Position numbers and translations under genes: made by a program. Below are positions 48,402 through 59,591 of a DNA stretch of 64,000 bases, piece by piece; position 1 is the first letter of the stretch, and the number at the start of each line of letters is the position of its first letter. This DNA is from Stereum hirsutum FP-91666 SS1 (Eukaryota; Basidiomycota; Agaricomycetes; Russulales; Stereaceae), in NCBI RefSeq assembly GCF_000264905.1, contig NW_006763131.1, positions 3,304,708 to 3,368,707 on the forward strand, written 5' to 3'. The notes beneath the pieces were generated by a model. It ran no database searches. It had not been told where the DNA came from and saw only the letters and a list, made by a program, of their open reading frames with translations.

Positions 48402-48476
48402 AGCAGCATGGCGCAGCTGGTATAGCGCGCAGGGCCCATAACCCTGAGGTCCCTCGATCGAAACGAGGTGCTGCTA
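48402..48476 (+). tRNA. Initiator tRNA-Met (CAT)
   Basis: 75-nt intronless tRNA. The acceptor stem AGCAGCA pairs with TGCTGCT and is followed by discriminator A. The first pair is A1:U72. The anticodon loop CCCATAA carries CAT, with the GGG/CCC stem characteristic of initiators. The T loop is ATCGAAA rather than TTCRA, also an initiator hallmark. D stem GCGC/GCGC. Internal A and B boxes are present. Confidence 0.95.
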
Positions 48477-48481
48477 CTGTG

Positions 48482-48485
48482 TTTT
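48482..48485 (+). terminator. Pol III terminator of the tRNA
   Basis: TTTT starting 6 nt after the tRNA 3' end. Minimal but sufficient in fungi. A longer T-run follows near 48500. Confidence 0.6.
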
Positions 48486-48708
48486 GAATCCTTTGAAATT
48501 TTTCTTGCTGCCTCATTCACCTCACCGCAGCGAATAGGCGTCGACGATACTACATATTGAGTGATTCATTTACCGGCTCCAGATCGCACCGGCGCTCTCA
48601 CCCCCTAGGATATCGACCCATTCACCCAGCAAGTACCCCTCAGTTGGCATGCAGTCTGAAGTTTCGCGCGAAAAATTGTCTGTTTCACAGACATAAAGCT
48701 TCTACTAC

Positions 48709-51086
48709 TTAATTCCAAAAATCACGCATCGTCTTCGCCATAATTCTCACTCCTCTCCTCATAGACTCCTCCTGATTAGAACAGTATGGTCAGCTTTCGT
48801 GTCCGCCTAAGTATCTTTAGAAATGACTCGACGGAGAGTGCGAGCGAGCGAGCGGAAGGAGAGAGGGAGAGCCAAGGAGATAAAACGCACATTAGCGTTG
48901 GAGAAGCTCATCCTGAAATGTCCCTCTACATTCGGATCCGCCGGCGGCTCCACAAGATCTGTGGCGAAGAACCAACTAGGCGCAGTGATGACGCCCGCCT
49001 CTGCAAGTTTGGACCATAACTTTGTTTCGGTGGTCTCAGGATCGTCAGGGGAGGGCTTAGGGATGCTTTCAAAATGTAGCTTGAGCTGGAGCATGGTGGG
49101 CGCAGAGTCAGTTAAGAATATATAGGAAAATCATGTTTAAAAGCAGGGTTGTACACGCACCCAAAGGAACATGCCGCTCGAGGGCGCCACGAAACTCAGC
49201 ATACGCTTTCGCTCGGGGGTTTTCTCGTCATTGCCAGTCAACGATGACCTGCAGGTGATGGCTTTCGATTTGGTGTAGGCGGTATAGACGGTACAACCAG
49301 CCCAGGCGCCCATAGACGAGGATCCGGTCGAGGTACTGAGGTCAAATTCTTCGCTGATAATGTCGAGGAAAAGATCACGGCGAAGCTTGTATTGGAAACG
49401 GATGCCTGGGGTATGTGAGTATGGACAATGATACGAAAAGTAGTGCTGCAAACCTCGTAGCCAGCGGACGTAGCCGTCGAATTTCCATGTTAACAGGAGC
49501 TTCGTTACCATGGCCTTTCGAGATGGATAGTTAAATTGATATCACGTCGAACTGTGTTTATGACGAATGTTCTGAGCTCTGCTCACCTGACCAACACCGC
49601 ATGGCGACTGACTCGAAACCTCGCCAATTCTCTCAAACCTCTCAGCAAACATCGGATTGCAGGTGAACCAGCCGAGACGAACGCCGGGGGCAACGGTCTT
49701 GGAGAAGGTGTCCATGCGAATTACGCGGCCTTGGATGTCAATGCTACGATGTAGGGATACTAGCGTCAACGTGTGCAGACAAAGACAACACATATTGGGG
49801 CAGACCTGAGGTAACTCGGGGAAAGATTGGCGAGATACTGAGCGTTATCCTCTGCGTCTAGAGCAAAGACATCACGGGATGACTTGGGAACGTATTGGCC
49901 GATCTGCAGGAAGTAGTACGGATCGTCTTCACAAATGATAATGTCTGGCCAAGTCCGTCATTTAAATCAACGCTAATTCATCCGAAGAATAGAAGAACAA
50001 GAACTTACCATGTTCTACACAAATATCGTAGATGTCGCTTTTCCTCTGTAGTCCTGCGGTCTAGATGAACGTCAATCTTAACGGACTATAAAACATACCA
50101 GAGGGTCTCACCGAACCACTCGGATTCTGTCCCACAGGAACTGTATATAGCAACCTCGGCTTCTTTCCATCCTTCTTTTCATCCCACCTATCCAATGTTA
50201 GCCTCAACTTGTCCGGCCTCATGCCCTCCGCATCCATCCCCACAGGAACGACTCCGAGTCCAAAAGGCCTCGCCGCAACTAATGCAGTCGGGTAAGCCCA
50301 CTCATCTGTCAATAGATTGTCCCCAACATTCATCAACGTGCTCAATACTCTGCCCCAGCCGTCGGTATTTCCTGTATGAGCTAGAGTGGTGAAGTCACTG
50401 AAGGCGGGGTTATAAACGCGAGCCGAGAATTCCTGCAAAAAGTCCTGGAGAGGCTTCAAGCCGGTCGCGGGTCCGTATTGGAGGGCAACTGCAAGATTGA
50501 GACCAAGGTCAGTAGGTGCAGGTGTCTTCGCGACGGTAAGTTTGGTGGTATTCTGTTGCGAGGATCCGAAGAGGCGCCAGAGCCATCCAAGGGGGGAGGG
50601 TGGAGTAGATGAGGAGTCAATCTCAATAGGAAAGGCGTCTTCTTAGCGCATTAGAGGAGAGATCGGAGAAGGGGAAATAAGCCGGGTCTGGAGAGCCTAG
50701 AGAATGGTTGGTCAGTCGTGGCCATGAGAAAAAAATAGATGCAACAGGATGGGATGAGCTCAATTTAGAGCACTGGACTCTGAAGGGACTATCACGGTTC
50801 CTTGCGACGGTAGGCTCGGAAATTCAATTAATCGTCACTATGCCCCTGACGCCACAGTGTGGCCCAGTACGACTTCCATCTGAGAGCTATTATTGGGCAG
50901 CGGAAAGACTCTGTCTGGCTCGCGAGGACTTCTTGCTAGCTTACCTCCACCAAATTCGATGTTTCCTGGCTTGGAGTATTTCTGTAAAGATTTAATCGGT
51001 GATGCGACGCGCCGCTTCGCAAGGTCAGAGAGGTGATGGGAAAAGTCGATAGACTTGTAGACCCTGTGTTTCTCATCTTTCATCAT
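48709..51086 (-). CDS. Aromatic/2-aminoadipate-type aminotransferase (ARO8-like), apparent frameshift
   Basis: PLP-dependent class I/II aminotransferase of the Aro8/Aro9/KAT group, transaminating aromatic amino acids or 2-aminoadipate. It starts at 51086 (MMKDEKHRVYKSIDFSHHLS). Motifs: KPGNIEFGGGSPDPAYFPFSD, HTGNTDGWGRVLSTLMN, DEWAYPTALVAARPFG, YTVPVGQNPSG, IICEDDPYYFLQ, the PLP lysine in RMDTFSKTVAPGVRLGWF, and VAPSSGMFLW. It ends FSNAN|EESMRRGVRIM...DFWN with TAA at 48709. Near 50633-50648 the frame of the conserved PDPAYFPF exon does not continue into the next conserved block (DAFPIEI): the two are offset by one base, and the exon contains no GT for an intron. Skipping that exon to a TAAG acceptor restores the frame but loses a conserved motif. 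Either a real lesion or a sequence error. Confidence 0.83.
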
Positions 51087-51794
51087 CTAGTCCAGGTCGA
51101 GAGGGTGGATGCCTTCAAGTAAGGCGTGTGTGTGGAAACGCAATTCGAGGCGAGAGTGTATTTAAGTAGCCCACCTGGTAATATAACCGGTGGCTTGCGG
51201 GTCATCTTATCTGATAAGATGTGACTCGTCTCAAGTCATCCTTGCGGTGAGACTGCGAGGGTAGACAAAACACAAGGGGATAACGAAGTTCAAACGTTCA
51301 CTGACCGATGTCATTTCAGGGCTACCTAGTCAAGGACTTGAGCGGTACTCATCTTCGTTGATCAATTGACCAGAGTCTCCCGATGGGGGTCACGGAAGAT
51401 CGCACTGAGTCGCACCGTCGTCTCATGATAGCGGACGAGGGAAAAGAACGGGGCTGAAGTCAGGCCATCAAGAACGGCAATTACGTCTCCCGCAAGCAGT
51501 GCATCAGGCAGCCAAGGTTACGAGAGATTCGGTAGCGAAATTGCATCACCCGAGAGAGTAGGTCGACGTCGTGGTGGTGGTTGGACGCGAAGGCATAAAG
51601 TGTGGCGGACAGTGCCACACTTTCACGTGAACCGCGTCATTTCGAAATGCATGTCCACGACTCCACGTCGGGCTGCTTGAATGGCAGCACAACTCATCCA
51701 CCTCTCGCTCAACGCCTACACCCGCCTCCCATCTTGTTATCGTCTGAATTACTCTAATTGCTTAGAATTGGCTCTTAAGCCATACTCGTAGAGC
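51087..51794. other. Divergent promoter region, aminotransferase / DCR2
   Basis: About 700 bp with no supported gene. It contains a pair of short similar gtgtggcg/agtgccacac-type inverted bases near 51600-51620, too small to assign. Confidence 0.45.
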
Positions 51795-54710
51795 ATGTCG
51801 CTCTCTTGCAACCGCTTCTTCCGGTTTCTTCGCTCGATATTCGTGCCAACCACCACTATCCTTGCTTTCTCGTGTTTACTTCTCTTCTTCTTTATTCTCT
51901 ATCAACCAACTGACGGTCCCGGTGATCAATTGCGTCTCGGATGGCAATCTTGGGACTACATCTCGTCTTCCTCTGAGGCTTCGTACGTAGGTGCGGGTAG
52001 CGTCGACGCCGAAGAGGGACATTCTACACCCTCACAAGGAGATACCTCAGTACCGGATGGAACAGATTGGTGGAATGTCACTGCACCGGAGGGTGAAGCT
52101 GTCGACAGTGCGAGCTTGCCGCTTGATATTTGGAATCCGCTACTTCCGCATGACACTGGCTGTACGTCCTCTTTCCTTCATTTGTAGCGTGGTATTCGAA
52201 TTGTGGCGTGAGCATCCTCGAAATATGTTCCCCTCTTCCCTGCATCCCGATCATGTTTCGGGCAAGTCGGGTAGTCGACTACGTTCGGGCAAGCTTAATA
52301 TTCGCGCTCTTTGCCTATGGATAAATGACATAGGAGACACCGGGAAACCCTTGCATACTGAGAGTGCGTGGCGGACATACATGTGCGCAGCCTTCGCGAC
52401 GAGCAGTATGGTGTAACCTCACACAATCGAATGATAGCTAACTTCTATTCCCGTCATATGATTCTGCTGTCCGAGTTGTGGCTGAATTCTTCAACTTTCT
52501 ATTCAAAATGTTTATCGCTGACCATTTCTCTCTAAATCTTCAGTGTCTGAGATCATGATCGTGCGCTGCATGTTCGCCTCTCAGTGGGCTGAAATGTGCG
52601 CACCCAAGTCGTCGAAAGAAGACGAGGCGATCAAAGGCAAATGGGTCCGTGTCGATCCTGATCTGAATATTCAATCTGGGATGTGGCATCTTGTGAGATT
52701 TTCGTTTCGTTGCTCAATTCCACAACATCGACTAATTACAGGTCGATTCTCCTATGATAAGAATGTTTACTACCGCCGCACTCGCCGACTCGATGTCCGA
52801 CTCATCACCAACATCCAACTACTCCCCACCGACGCACCAGAACCACCGCCTTCCACTCCAGGCTCAACCTGGACCAAAGCCGACCTTTCCATCCGTGACG
52901 GCGTCTACAAGACCGAGCCTCTCTTCCTCTGGTTCGAGACCGGGAAGACAGCAGGCGAAATGACTGCCGAGGAGAAGCAGAATTTGATCACAGAGATCGA
53001 CGTGACGTATGGAGACGGAAATCCTTGGTTTGGCTTCGAGAAGCTGTCTCCAGCGACGACCGAGAGGCAGGAGGGTCTGCGGGAGAACGTGTGGTTGACG
53101 TACAGGAAGGGTGTCAAGGGTATGTATCTTGTCGACGTAAATTGTTCCTTTGTTTACCAACTTGGCATACTACAGCCGTTCCTCGCGCCCCGCCGTTGCA
53201 CTTCTCTCGGGATGGTCGATTCAAGATCATGCAAGTCGCCGATCTTCACGTATGTCCTTATGCCGCCACGGATACATCTTGAATTCTGATAGTTTGGTGT
53301 GGTGCAGTTTTCAGTCTCAGCAGCACCCTGCCGCGACACGAACATCAACTGTGATCCTGGAGCCTTCAATGTCACCTCCACTCTCATAGGCCAAGCCCTC
53401 GACATCGAAAAACCGGACCTCGTTATCTTCACCGGCGATCAGCTCAACGGCCAAGGCTCTGCCTGGGATGCCAAATCCATTCTTGCCAAATTTGCATACG
53501 AAGTCACTTCTCGTCAGATACCATGGGCTGCTGTCTTTGGTAACCACGATGACGAGGACGCTCGTGAGACAGGTTGGAAGAAGGACCAGATCAAGATGAT
53601 GCAGGCAATGCCCTACAGTCTCGTGAAGGCGGGACCAGAGGATGTGCATGGGGAAGGCAACTATGTCCTCAAGGTTCTCAGTGCGGACGCGAGCAAGACT
53701 CACCTTTTGACGATGTACTTCTTGGACTCGGGGAGTTATTCGAAGGGCTTCATCGACTGGTTTGGATTCTTTACACCAACGGAGTATGACTGGATTCACG
53801 AGGTACGTTTACACCACTTTTCGCTTATATACTCCAGGACTTCTAATGGCGATCTACCCACCAGGATCAAATCGATTGGTTCCTGCAAGAATCGGGTATG
53901 GAGTTTGTTTGTGCGGTTATGTTTCGAGATAGTACTCAAATGCCTCCACCCCCAGCTTCTATCAGTCCCATAGAGCGACCATTCACGCCTGACGGCACCA
54001 GGGATATGGGTGACTTGTGGGCTCGTCAAGATCAGGTCGCTCCCCAGACACGCAAACTCGCAAAGCCGAACGCTCTCATGTTCTTCCACATTCCTCTGTG
54101 CGTATCCTCTCCCTTCGTCATCCCCATGTTGTTGCTTACATTAAAGGCCGAATAACATAGTCAAGAAGCCTACGCCGCACCGGACGTGCACCCCGACACT
54201 GGGGCCCTTCTTAATGTCGGGCTCCATAGCATAGAGAACCCCGGGGCTGCGAAGACCAACGGAGGCATGTTCTCGAAGGGACTGTTACAGGCCACGGAGA
54301 GCCCCCACACAGGGAATCGGGGGATCCCCGAAGTCAAGGTCGTCGGTAACGGACATTGTCACAGTGAGTTGTACATCTTGTTACAGTTTAGGTTTTCATG
54401 CTGATGTTCTCTGTTAGTCACCGAGAACTGTAAGCGTGTAAATAACGTGTGGCAGTGCTTTGGTGGTGGAGGGTAAGTGTTTCCATCGACGCCACAGTGT
54501 CCATCTATATTTACATCCCTTCAACTCATATAAATCTCGTCACACAGGTCATACGCGGGTTACGGTCGCGTTGGGTTCGACCGTCGCTTCCGCATCTATG
54601 ATATCTCGGATTACGGAGAGACGATCAAGACATACAAGCGTCTCGCGAGCGACAAGGTCATGAACGAGATGGTTCTTGCAGGACGTGGTGCCCCTCCGTA
54701 CCTGAAATGA
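51795..54710 (+). CDS. DCR2: DCR2-type metallophosphoesterase, membrane-anchored
   Basis: Calcineurin-like phosphatase related to yeast Dcr2 (cell-cycle start and ER-stress signalling). Ten exons (51795-52161, 52544-52692, 52762-53119, 53176-53249, 53308-53802, 53865-53895, 53956-54097, 54161-54363, 54418-54472, 54548-54710) give 678 aa. A single N-terminal transmembrane helix (TTTILAFSCLLLFFFILY) suggests a type II membrane protein. The Dcr2 N-domain has KGKWVRVDPDLN and NVYYRRTRRLDV. Catalytic motifs in order: VADLH, FTGDQLNG, GNHDDE, FFHIPL and GNGHCH, i.e. the metal ligands of the fold. Intron 1 is 382 nt. The exon 3 acceptor is GATAAG, the only one keeping frame with NVYYRRT. Confidence 0.9.
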
Positions 54711-55327
54711 ACAGGTGATATACGGTGATGTTGGCAGGATGTGTTCCGGATCCGAGCCTACTTACTCGCTTCGCGTTGGTCTAGATTCGGTTGGATACGG
54801 GATTGTAATGGATATTAGTTGTATAATATATTGGATTTCCTTCTCTTTTCATTGACTGCCCCTTACAGCGCAAGTATCCTGTCGGTCGAGCGGGCAGGTA
54901 AGTAATTCCATTCACCGGGCCACGTTCCTTTTATTGGTCGCAGGGCCTGTAGCTTTCTGCGGTCGTTTACATCCCTACTTTGCGTCGTTATCTCTTCCAT
55001 CCCTTCTCATGTTCATTCGACCGAAGCCTCAAAGATTCACCTCGGCAGTCCGAAGTTATTCATAAGTCGTCTCATGCTCAACTTTCGAATCCTAACTTCG
55101 AAAAATGCTGAGACGTTGGGCGAGCCGAATTTTGCTCCAGCTCCGATGTTGACATCATTAACCCTCTTGCTTTCAGACAGTGCCGTGTGACGACGAGTTG
55201 ACGACTCTGGTGGGGATTACTGTTTTGGAAAATACTTCGTTTTCCAGATCACCTTTCAAATCAAGATGGTCAAGAGAATCAGGTATATAACATTCACTCG
55301 TTCTTATTCGATCTAGTCCTTGTGTGG
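54711..55327. other. Convergent 3' region, DCR2 / F-box gene
   Basis: About 620 bp between convergent genes. Nothing recognised. Confidence 0.5.
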
Positions 55328-56977
55328 TCAACCATGTCCATAAGGCAATGCCCATACGATCCCCCCTTGTAAGACCCCTGATGTCGTTCGCCGACCTCCA
55401 AGCGAAACACGACTTCTCGTTCCCTGACCCCTCTCAGATATGACCTTGAGGTCCTCTTCTGTTCGACATGGAACATTTTGGACATTGATATTTAGATCCA
55501 ACACCTGCGCGGACCTTTGGTTTCTTTTCTTCAATGCGGAAGCCAGCTCTTGATAGAAGGTCGTGGTCTCTGCATCCAAGTATTCTAACCGCCGCAAGGA
55601 GGGAAGTACGGCAGTCCCATTCCGTGAATAATCTAAAGCGCGAGTAGAATCGCGCCATTCTGCATCGTAGACATGCATATATCGCACTTCAGGAAGTTGC
55701 TTGTACAGCGTTGGCCAGTGATCACCCTGCTGACCTCGACGGAATTCTAAGCAAAGAGTGTGAAGGGAAGGGAGTGATAGATGCGAGCACAAAATTGCGG
55801 CCGCTAAAGACAGGTCCACGCTAGGGGGCACGAAGGCCAGAGGAAACTCGCTTCGGCGGAGATTCCACAAGTCGAAGCGTATCTCGTTCTGCGCAGTCTG
55901 GAAATACATATTCATCTCTTTATTTGGCGGTTGAGCCAAGATTGTCAGGCTCTCGATAGCCGACTGGAGTGCGTTAGGTGCCGAGGTGAACGCCTTTCGA
56001 CCTGCGAGCAGGGAACGAGAGATGTGAGGATCATAGCACGTGAACCTCACTAATGCCCTAGGTGGAAGGTCGATGCGGCATAGAAGACGAGCACAGGTAA
56101 CGAGCGAATCGATTTCGAGGGACATGGAAACAAGAGAGGGGAGGTCAATGACGGTGGAAGGGCCGGGATCGTGGGACTTGCGTTGTGTGTCTATGACTTC
56201 CGCTAACACCACCGTGTGAAGCCGTGGCATGTTGCCTAGTGCCTCGAGCCACTCCTCCAGCGGCCATTTCGTGAGAGGGCGTGTACCACCCATCATGGAA
56301 CCGCCATGAATCTCTAGAATTTCTAGACCGCGAAGGAGAGTTAAGGTAGGCGGTATGGTGAGGAACAAAAGTCGAAGCTCGCGGAGGTTGGGGGCATCCC
56401 CCGCGAGCATCGTTTTCGGGATTGTCGGGGGTACAGAATGTTGAGTCCCTATCAAGTTCAGTTGGTAAAGTTCCGGGGCACGCTGTTGCGCATGTTCGAG
56501 AAAGTAGCGAGCACCAGCACCCCAAAGTTCGTAACTTTTCAGAGTGGGAATCGTGCTGATAGAACGTTGTATCACAGCCTCCATGGAGGGTGTGTAGAAG
56601 CTGCTGCCCCAAAAGTCGAAATCGAGCCAGAGCTTTGGTTCGGTAATGTCGTAGTTACGGCCTCTCAGCACAGTGCTGCTACGTCCTTGTCTGTGCACGT
56701 AGGCTGGCGGAGGGGGAACAAACATGTCTTCCCAGAGGTTTGGCGTCCCGATTGCGGTATCACGCCACGTTCGACATACGTGGCTGAGAACAAAGAATCG
56801 AGTGACCCTTCCTGTCCGCGCTACGCTGTAATTCGCGTTCCAGCCTCTGTCGTACTCTGTCACAGTCCATCGAGAAGGAAGAAATTGAAATACATAGCCC
56901 AAGATTTCGGGTGGAAGGCGAAGAACGGGAGTCGGCGCATCATTCCGGATACTTCGCTGTATGGCGATGATGATCAC
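55328..56977 (-). CDS. F-box domain protein
   Basis: Typical basidiomycete F-box protein, a likely substrate adaptor of SCF ubiquitin ligases. A single long exon of 549 aa. The F-box is near residues 16-85: PVLRLPPEILGYVFQFLP, then FFVLSHVCRTWRDTAIGTPNLWEDM, with the family's usual WRDTAI/LW pattern. The rest is a run of irregular Leu-rich repeats (LRELRLLFLTIP, LRGLEILEIHGG, LPSLVSMSLEID, LPSLHTLCLEF, LPSLRRLEYLD). Members of this family commonly have a short upstream exon with a coiled coil before the F-box. The start at 56977 may therefore be a few tens of residues short. Target unknown. Confidence 0.85.
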   Translation of the reverse strand: MIIIAIQRSIRNDAPTPVLRLPPEILGYVFQFLPSRWTVTEYDRGWNANYSVARTGRVTRFFVLSHVCRTWRDTAIGTPNLWEDMFVPPPPAYVHRQGRSSTVLRGRNYDITEPKLWLDFDFWGSSFYTPSMEAVIQRSISTIPTLKSYELWGAGARYFLEHAQQRAPELYQLNLIGTQHSVPPTIPKTMLAGDAPNLRELRLLFLTIPPTLTLLRGLEILEIHGGSMMGGTRPLTKWPLEEWLEALGNMPRLHTVVLAEVIDTQRKSHDPGPSTVIDLPSLVSMSLEIDSLVTCARLLCRIDLPPRALVRFTCYDPHISRSLLAGRKAFTSAPNALQSAIESLTILAQPPNKEMNMYFQTAQNEIRFDLWNLRRSEFPLAFVPPSVDLSLAAAILCSHLSLPSLHTLCLEFRRGQQGDHWPTLYKQLPEVRYMHVYDAEWRDSTRALDYSRNGTAVLPSLRRLEYLDAETTTFYQELASALKKRNQRSAQVLDLNINVQNVPCRTEEDLKVISERGQGTRSRVSLGGRRTTSGVLQGGIVWALPYGHG

Positions 56978-57836
56978 TGTTCAGTACATGCAAATGAGTG
57001 TGATGCACATCGCACTCACTGAAGCATCTACATCCTGGCCCACAGACAGCAAGGCTAAAACACCTACATGAGTGAAGGCTATTCACTGGCATAGCGGACA
57101 AAAGACCCACATCGTATGGCACGAGCAGGGAATGACAGCACGCTTTCGTTGATAGGAGGTCGCATGTTTGACAGACTGGAGTCAAAGTATTATCATTGTC
57201 AATGTTCAAATGTTGTCTGTCAGTGTCATCGAACGAGAGGACCAAGTCTAGGACACTAAGAGCTCACTGCTTGCGGAAGAATCTCCGAGTCGATCAGTGC
57301 GCTGAGACAAGGATTGGGCCTAATCGCGACAGACAACAGAACGTGCTGAACAAAGGATACTTATAGACAGCGTCGAATGACGATCCTATCCGATTGTAAA
57401 GAAGTAAACAAAGAGGGTGGACGCTGCTATCGACGTTAACGTGTTTAAGGTTTGGTAGAAAGGCAGAGTATCCCAGCGCACGCCACGTGCCCCAGCCTGA
57501 GAATCCAAATAAGTTATAGAGGGCGTGGCTTCTCGGCACCTTTTGGTTCTCTCACAGGTTGAACAACTTGAACCTTCGTTGCATCCGTCATACACGTAAA
57601 ATCGACTGCCCCTCATCTACAGCAGTCTATAGCCTCCTTGAACGCTTGCGAGCACTATCTATCTCCTAAGAACACTAGGTAATTGCATTGTTCCCCTTCT
57701 TCATAATATTTGCTACACATTCAAAAGAGCTAAGCACGACCACAGATCATCTTAGTCATTTGAGCGCCAGTGAGCCCGATCTCTGGCACTTTCGTTGCCG
57801 TTTGACAGAGATTTCCCGTCGACTTTTCTTACTTAG
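56978..57836. other. Divergent promoter region, F-box / histidine phosphatase
   Basis: About 860 bp. Overlapping short minus-strand frames (57294-57616) look like chance. Confidence 0.5.
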
Positions 57837-59295
57837 ATGGTTCGCCGGACATACGAGGTGCCTCGTCTTACCCGTGTTGTGAAGTCCAACCTCCCTGATA
57901 TTTGGACGTTCCACAGTTCATCCCCGGATTCTTCATCCAGGACGACAAGAATGCCGACCCTGGTTTGGTCGGGGCGGTAAGTTGACTTCGACTCAAACGT
58001 ATGATCCAGCGGCACCCATCCGCCCATGAGATTTCCTCCTCCACATCGCTTCTCACTGGTCCTGTTCCTTTGATACTCCTCGGCGCCACCGCTTATTTTT
58101 GGCTTGCAGATCCCGCCATCCTTTGGGCGTCTAGCTCCTTCATGGTCGGATCTCCACTCGAAAGTATCGGAACTCAACACTACAGCTGGGAACGAAACAT
58201 CCTACAAGGTTCTGATTCTTGGAAGACATGGACAAGGATATCGTTGGTCTTCCAAACTTAATGTTCGACACTTGTGATAAACTGTCTTTGCCCAGATAAT
58301 GTGGGTGAGGCGAAACATGGAAGTAAGGTGAGCTTCGGTCCCGCTGATTCTTCCGGACCGACCTCTGACGAGATCTTGTCAGGCCTGGGATGAGTGAGCA
58401 GTTTTTCGTTTTTCCTCGGGATCGCATATTGCTAAGATACGTACAGACACTGGGCTCTTCTGAACGGAGACGACCAGATAACCTGGGGCCGTGAGTTCTG
58501 GATCTTCCATGTTAGCAGAATATTATTCACGTGGCGACAGCGGATCCCATCCTCACGCCATTGGGCGAGGAGCAAGCGCGGACCGCTCATGCTGCCTGGA
58601 AGACCGAGCTCGCAAATGGGCTTACTCTTCCGCAAAAGTTTTACTGCAGCCCCATGGCCCGTGCCCTCCGTACACATACGATTACATTCGATGGCATTTT
58701 ACCTGCCTCAGATCGCAAGACGATCATCCTAGAGGTGCGGACATCTTCCTCCCACCCGTCTCCGTGTCAGCGTCTCGTCGTGAACATGGCTTGTCGCTTA
58801 TTATGGCTATCGGGCGCCCCGTAGGATGCTAGAGAAGAGTATGGAGAACACACATGTGACAAGCGACGTTCGCGCGCTGCGATAGCAGCGGATTTCCCTG
58901 ATTTCGTGTTCGAGAATGGCTTTGCAGACGAGGATGTGCTCTGGACAAAGGAGAGGGAGACTAAGGAGAGCGCCGAGAGGCGGGCACGGAATGTCTTGGA
59001 CAGAATCTTCGATGCCGATACTGACGCAACATGTGAGTGCGCACTAGCTGATTCCCCCATGCTTCCTGCAACGTAAGTCTGAACTTCTCGACAACCCTGC
59101 GGCAGACGTGTCCATTACTGCCCATGGGGGAATTATTAACGCTATTTTACGGGTTGTCGGGCGCGGTAACTTTGGCATGACCACCGGAGGTAAGCACCCA
59201 CCGCTTAGAATTTGGGGCGTTAACTGAAGGGCGGGCGGAACATAGGCGTTATGATGATTGTAGTAAAAGGAATGAAGGAGGGGGGAAAGAGATAA
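57837..59295 (+). CDS. Histidine phosphatase (phosphoglycerate-mutase-like)
   Basis: Cytosolic-type member of the histidine phosphatase superfamily, fungal PGM-like branch. Ten exons (57837-57857, 57917-57976, 58110-58242, 58296-58327, 58383-58393, 58447-58490, 58541-58734, 58825-59032, 59106-59189, 59246-59295) give 278 aa. MVRRTYE joins FIPGFFIQDDKNADPGL, the family N-terminus. The catalytic RHG is in LILGRHGQGYHN. AWDE|HWALLNGDDQITWG spans an 11-nt exon. PLGEEQAR, the second catalytic Arg in YCSPMARAL, REEYGEHTCDKRR and the second catalytic His in ITAHGGIINA complete the set. Several exons are very small (21, 60, 32, 11, 44 nt). Substrate cannot be told from sequence. Confidence 0.88.
58383..58393 (+). 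other. 11-nt microexon of the histidine phosphatase gene
   Basis: gcctgggatga between TTGTCAG and GTGAGC. Encodes Ala-Trp-Asp plus two bases of Glu, a conserved position in the family, and keeps the frame between exons 4 and 6. Confidence 0.82.
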
Positions 59296-59591
59296 CTTCC
59301 TGGAGGCTCAGCAGGCCAGACACATATCAACAGCGCTTTGAACAGGTACAACTATCGTGTTTTGTAATCAAGTTATTCAATAGATACAGATACAAGCCAG
59401 TCAGATCATCATAACGTCGTGCATAGGGTACGGAAAATGCGTAAATCTCCAGAAGGCTACATACAGACACCGAAAACGATTATTTCGTCGAGACGTCATG
59501 AGCAATTCACAAAACGGAGAGAAGTGGCCAGCTGGGTAAACGTGCTGACCACTGTACGGAGGGTATACCGACGGATAGCAGCGACCATGTG

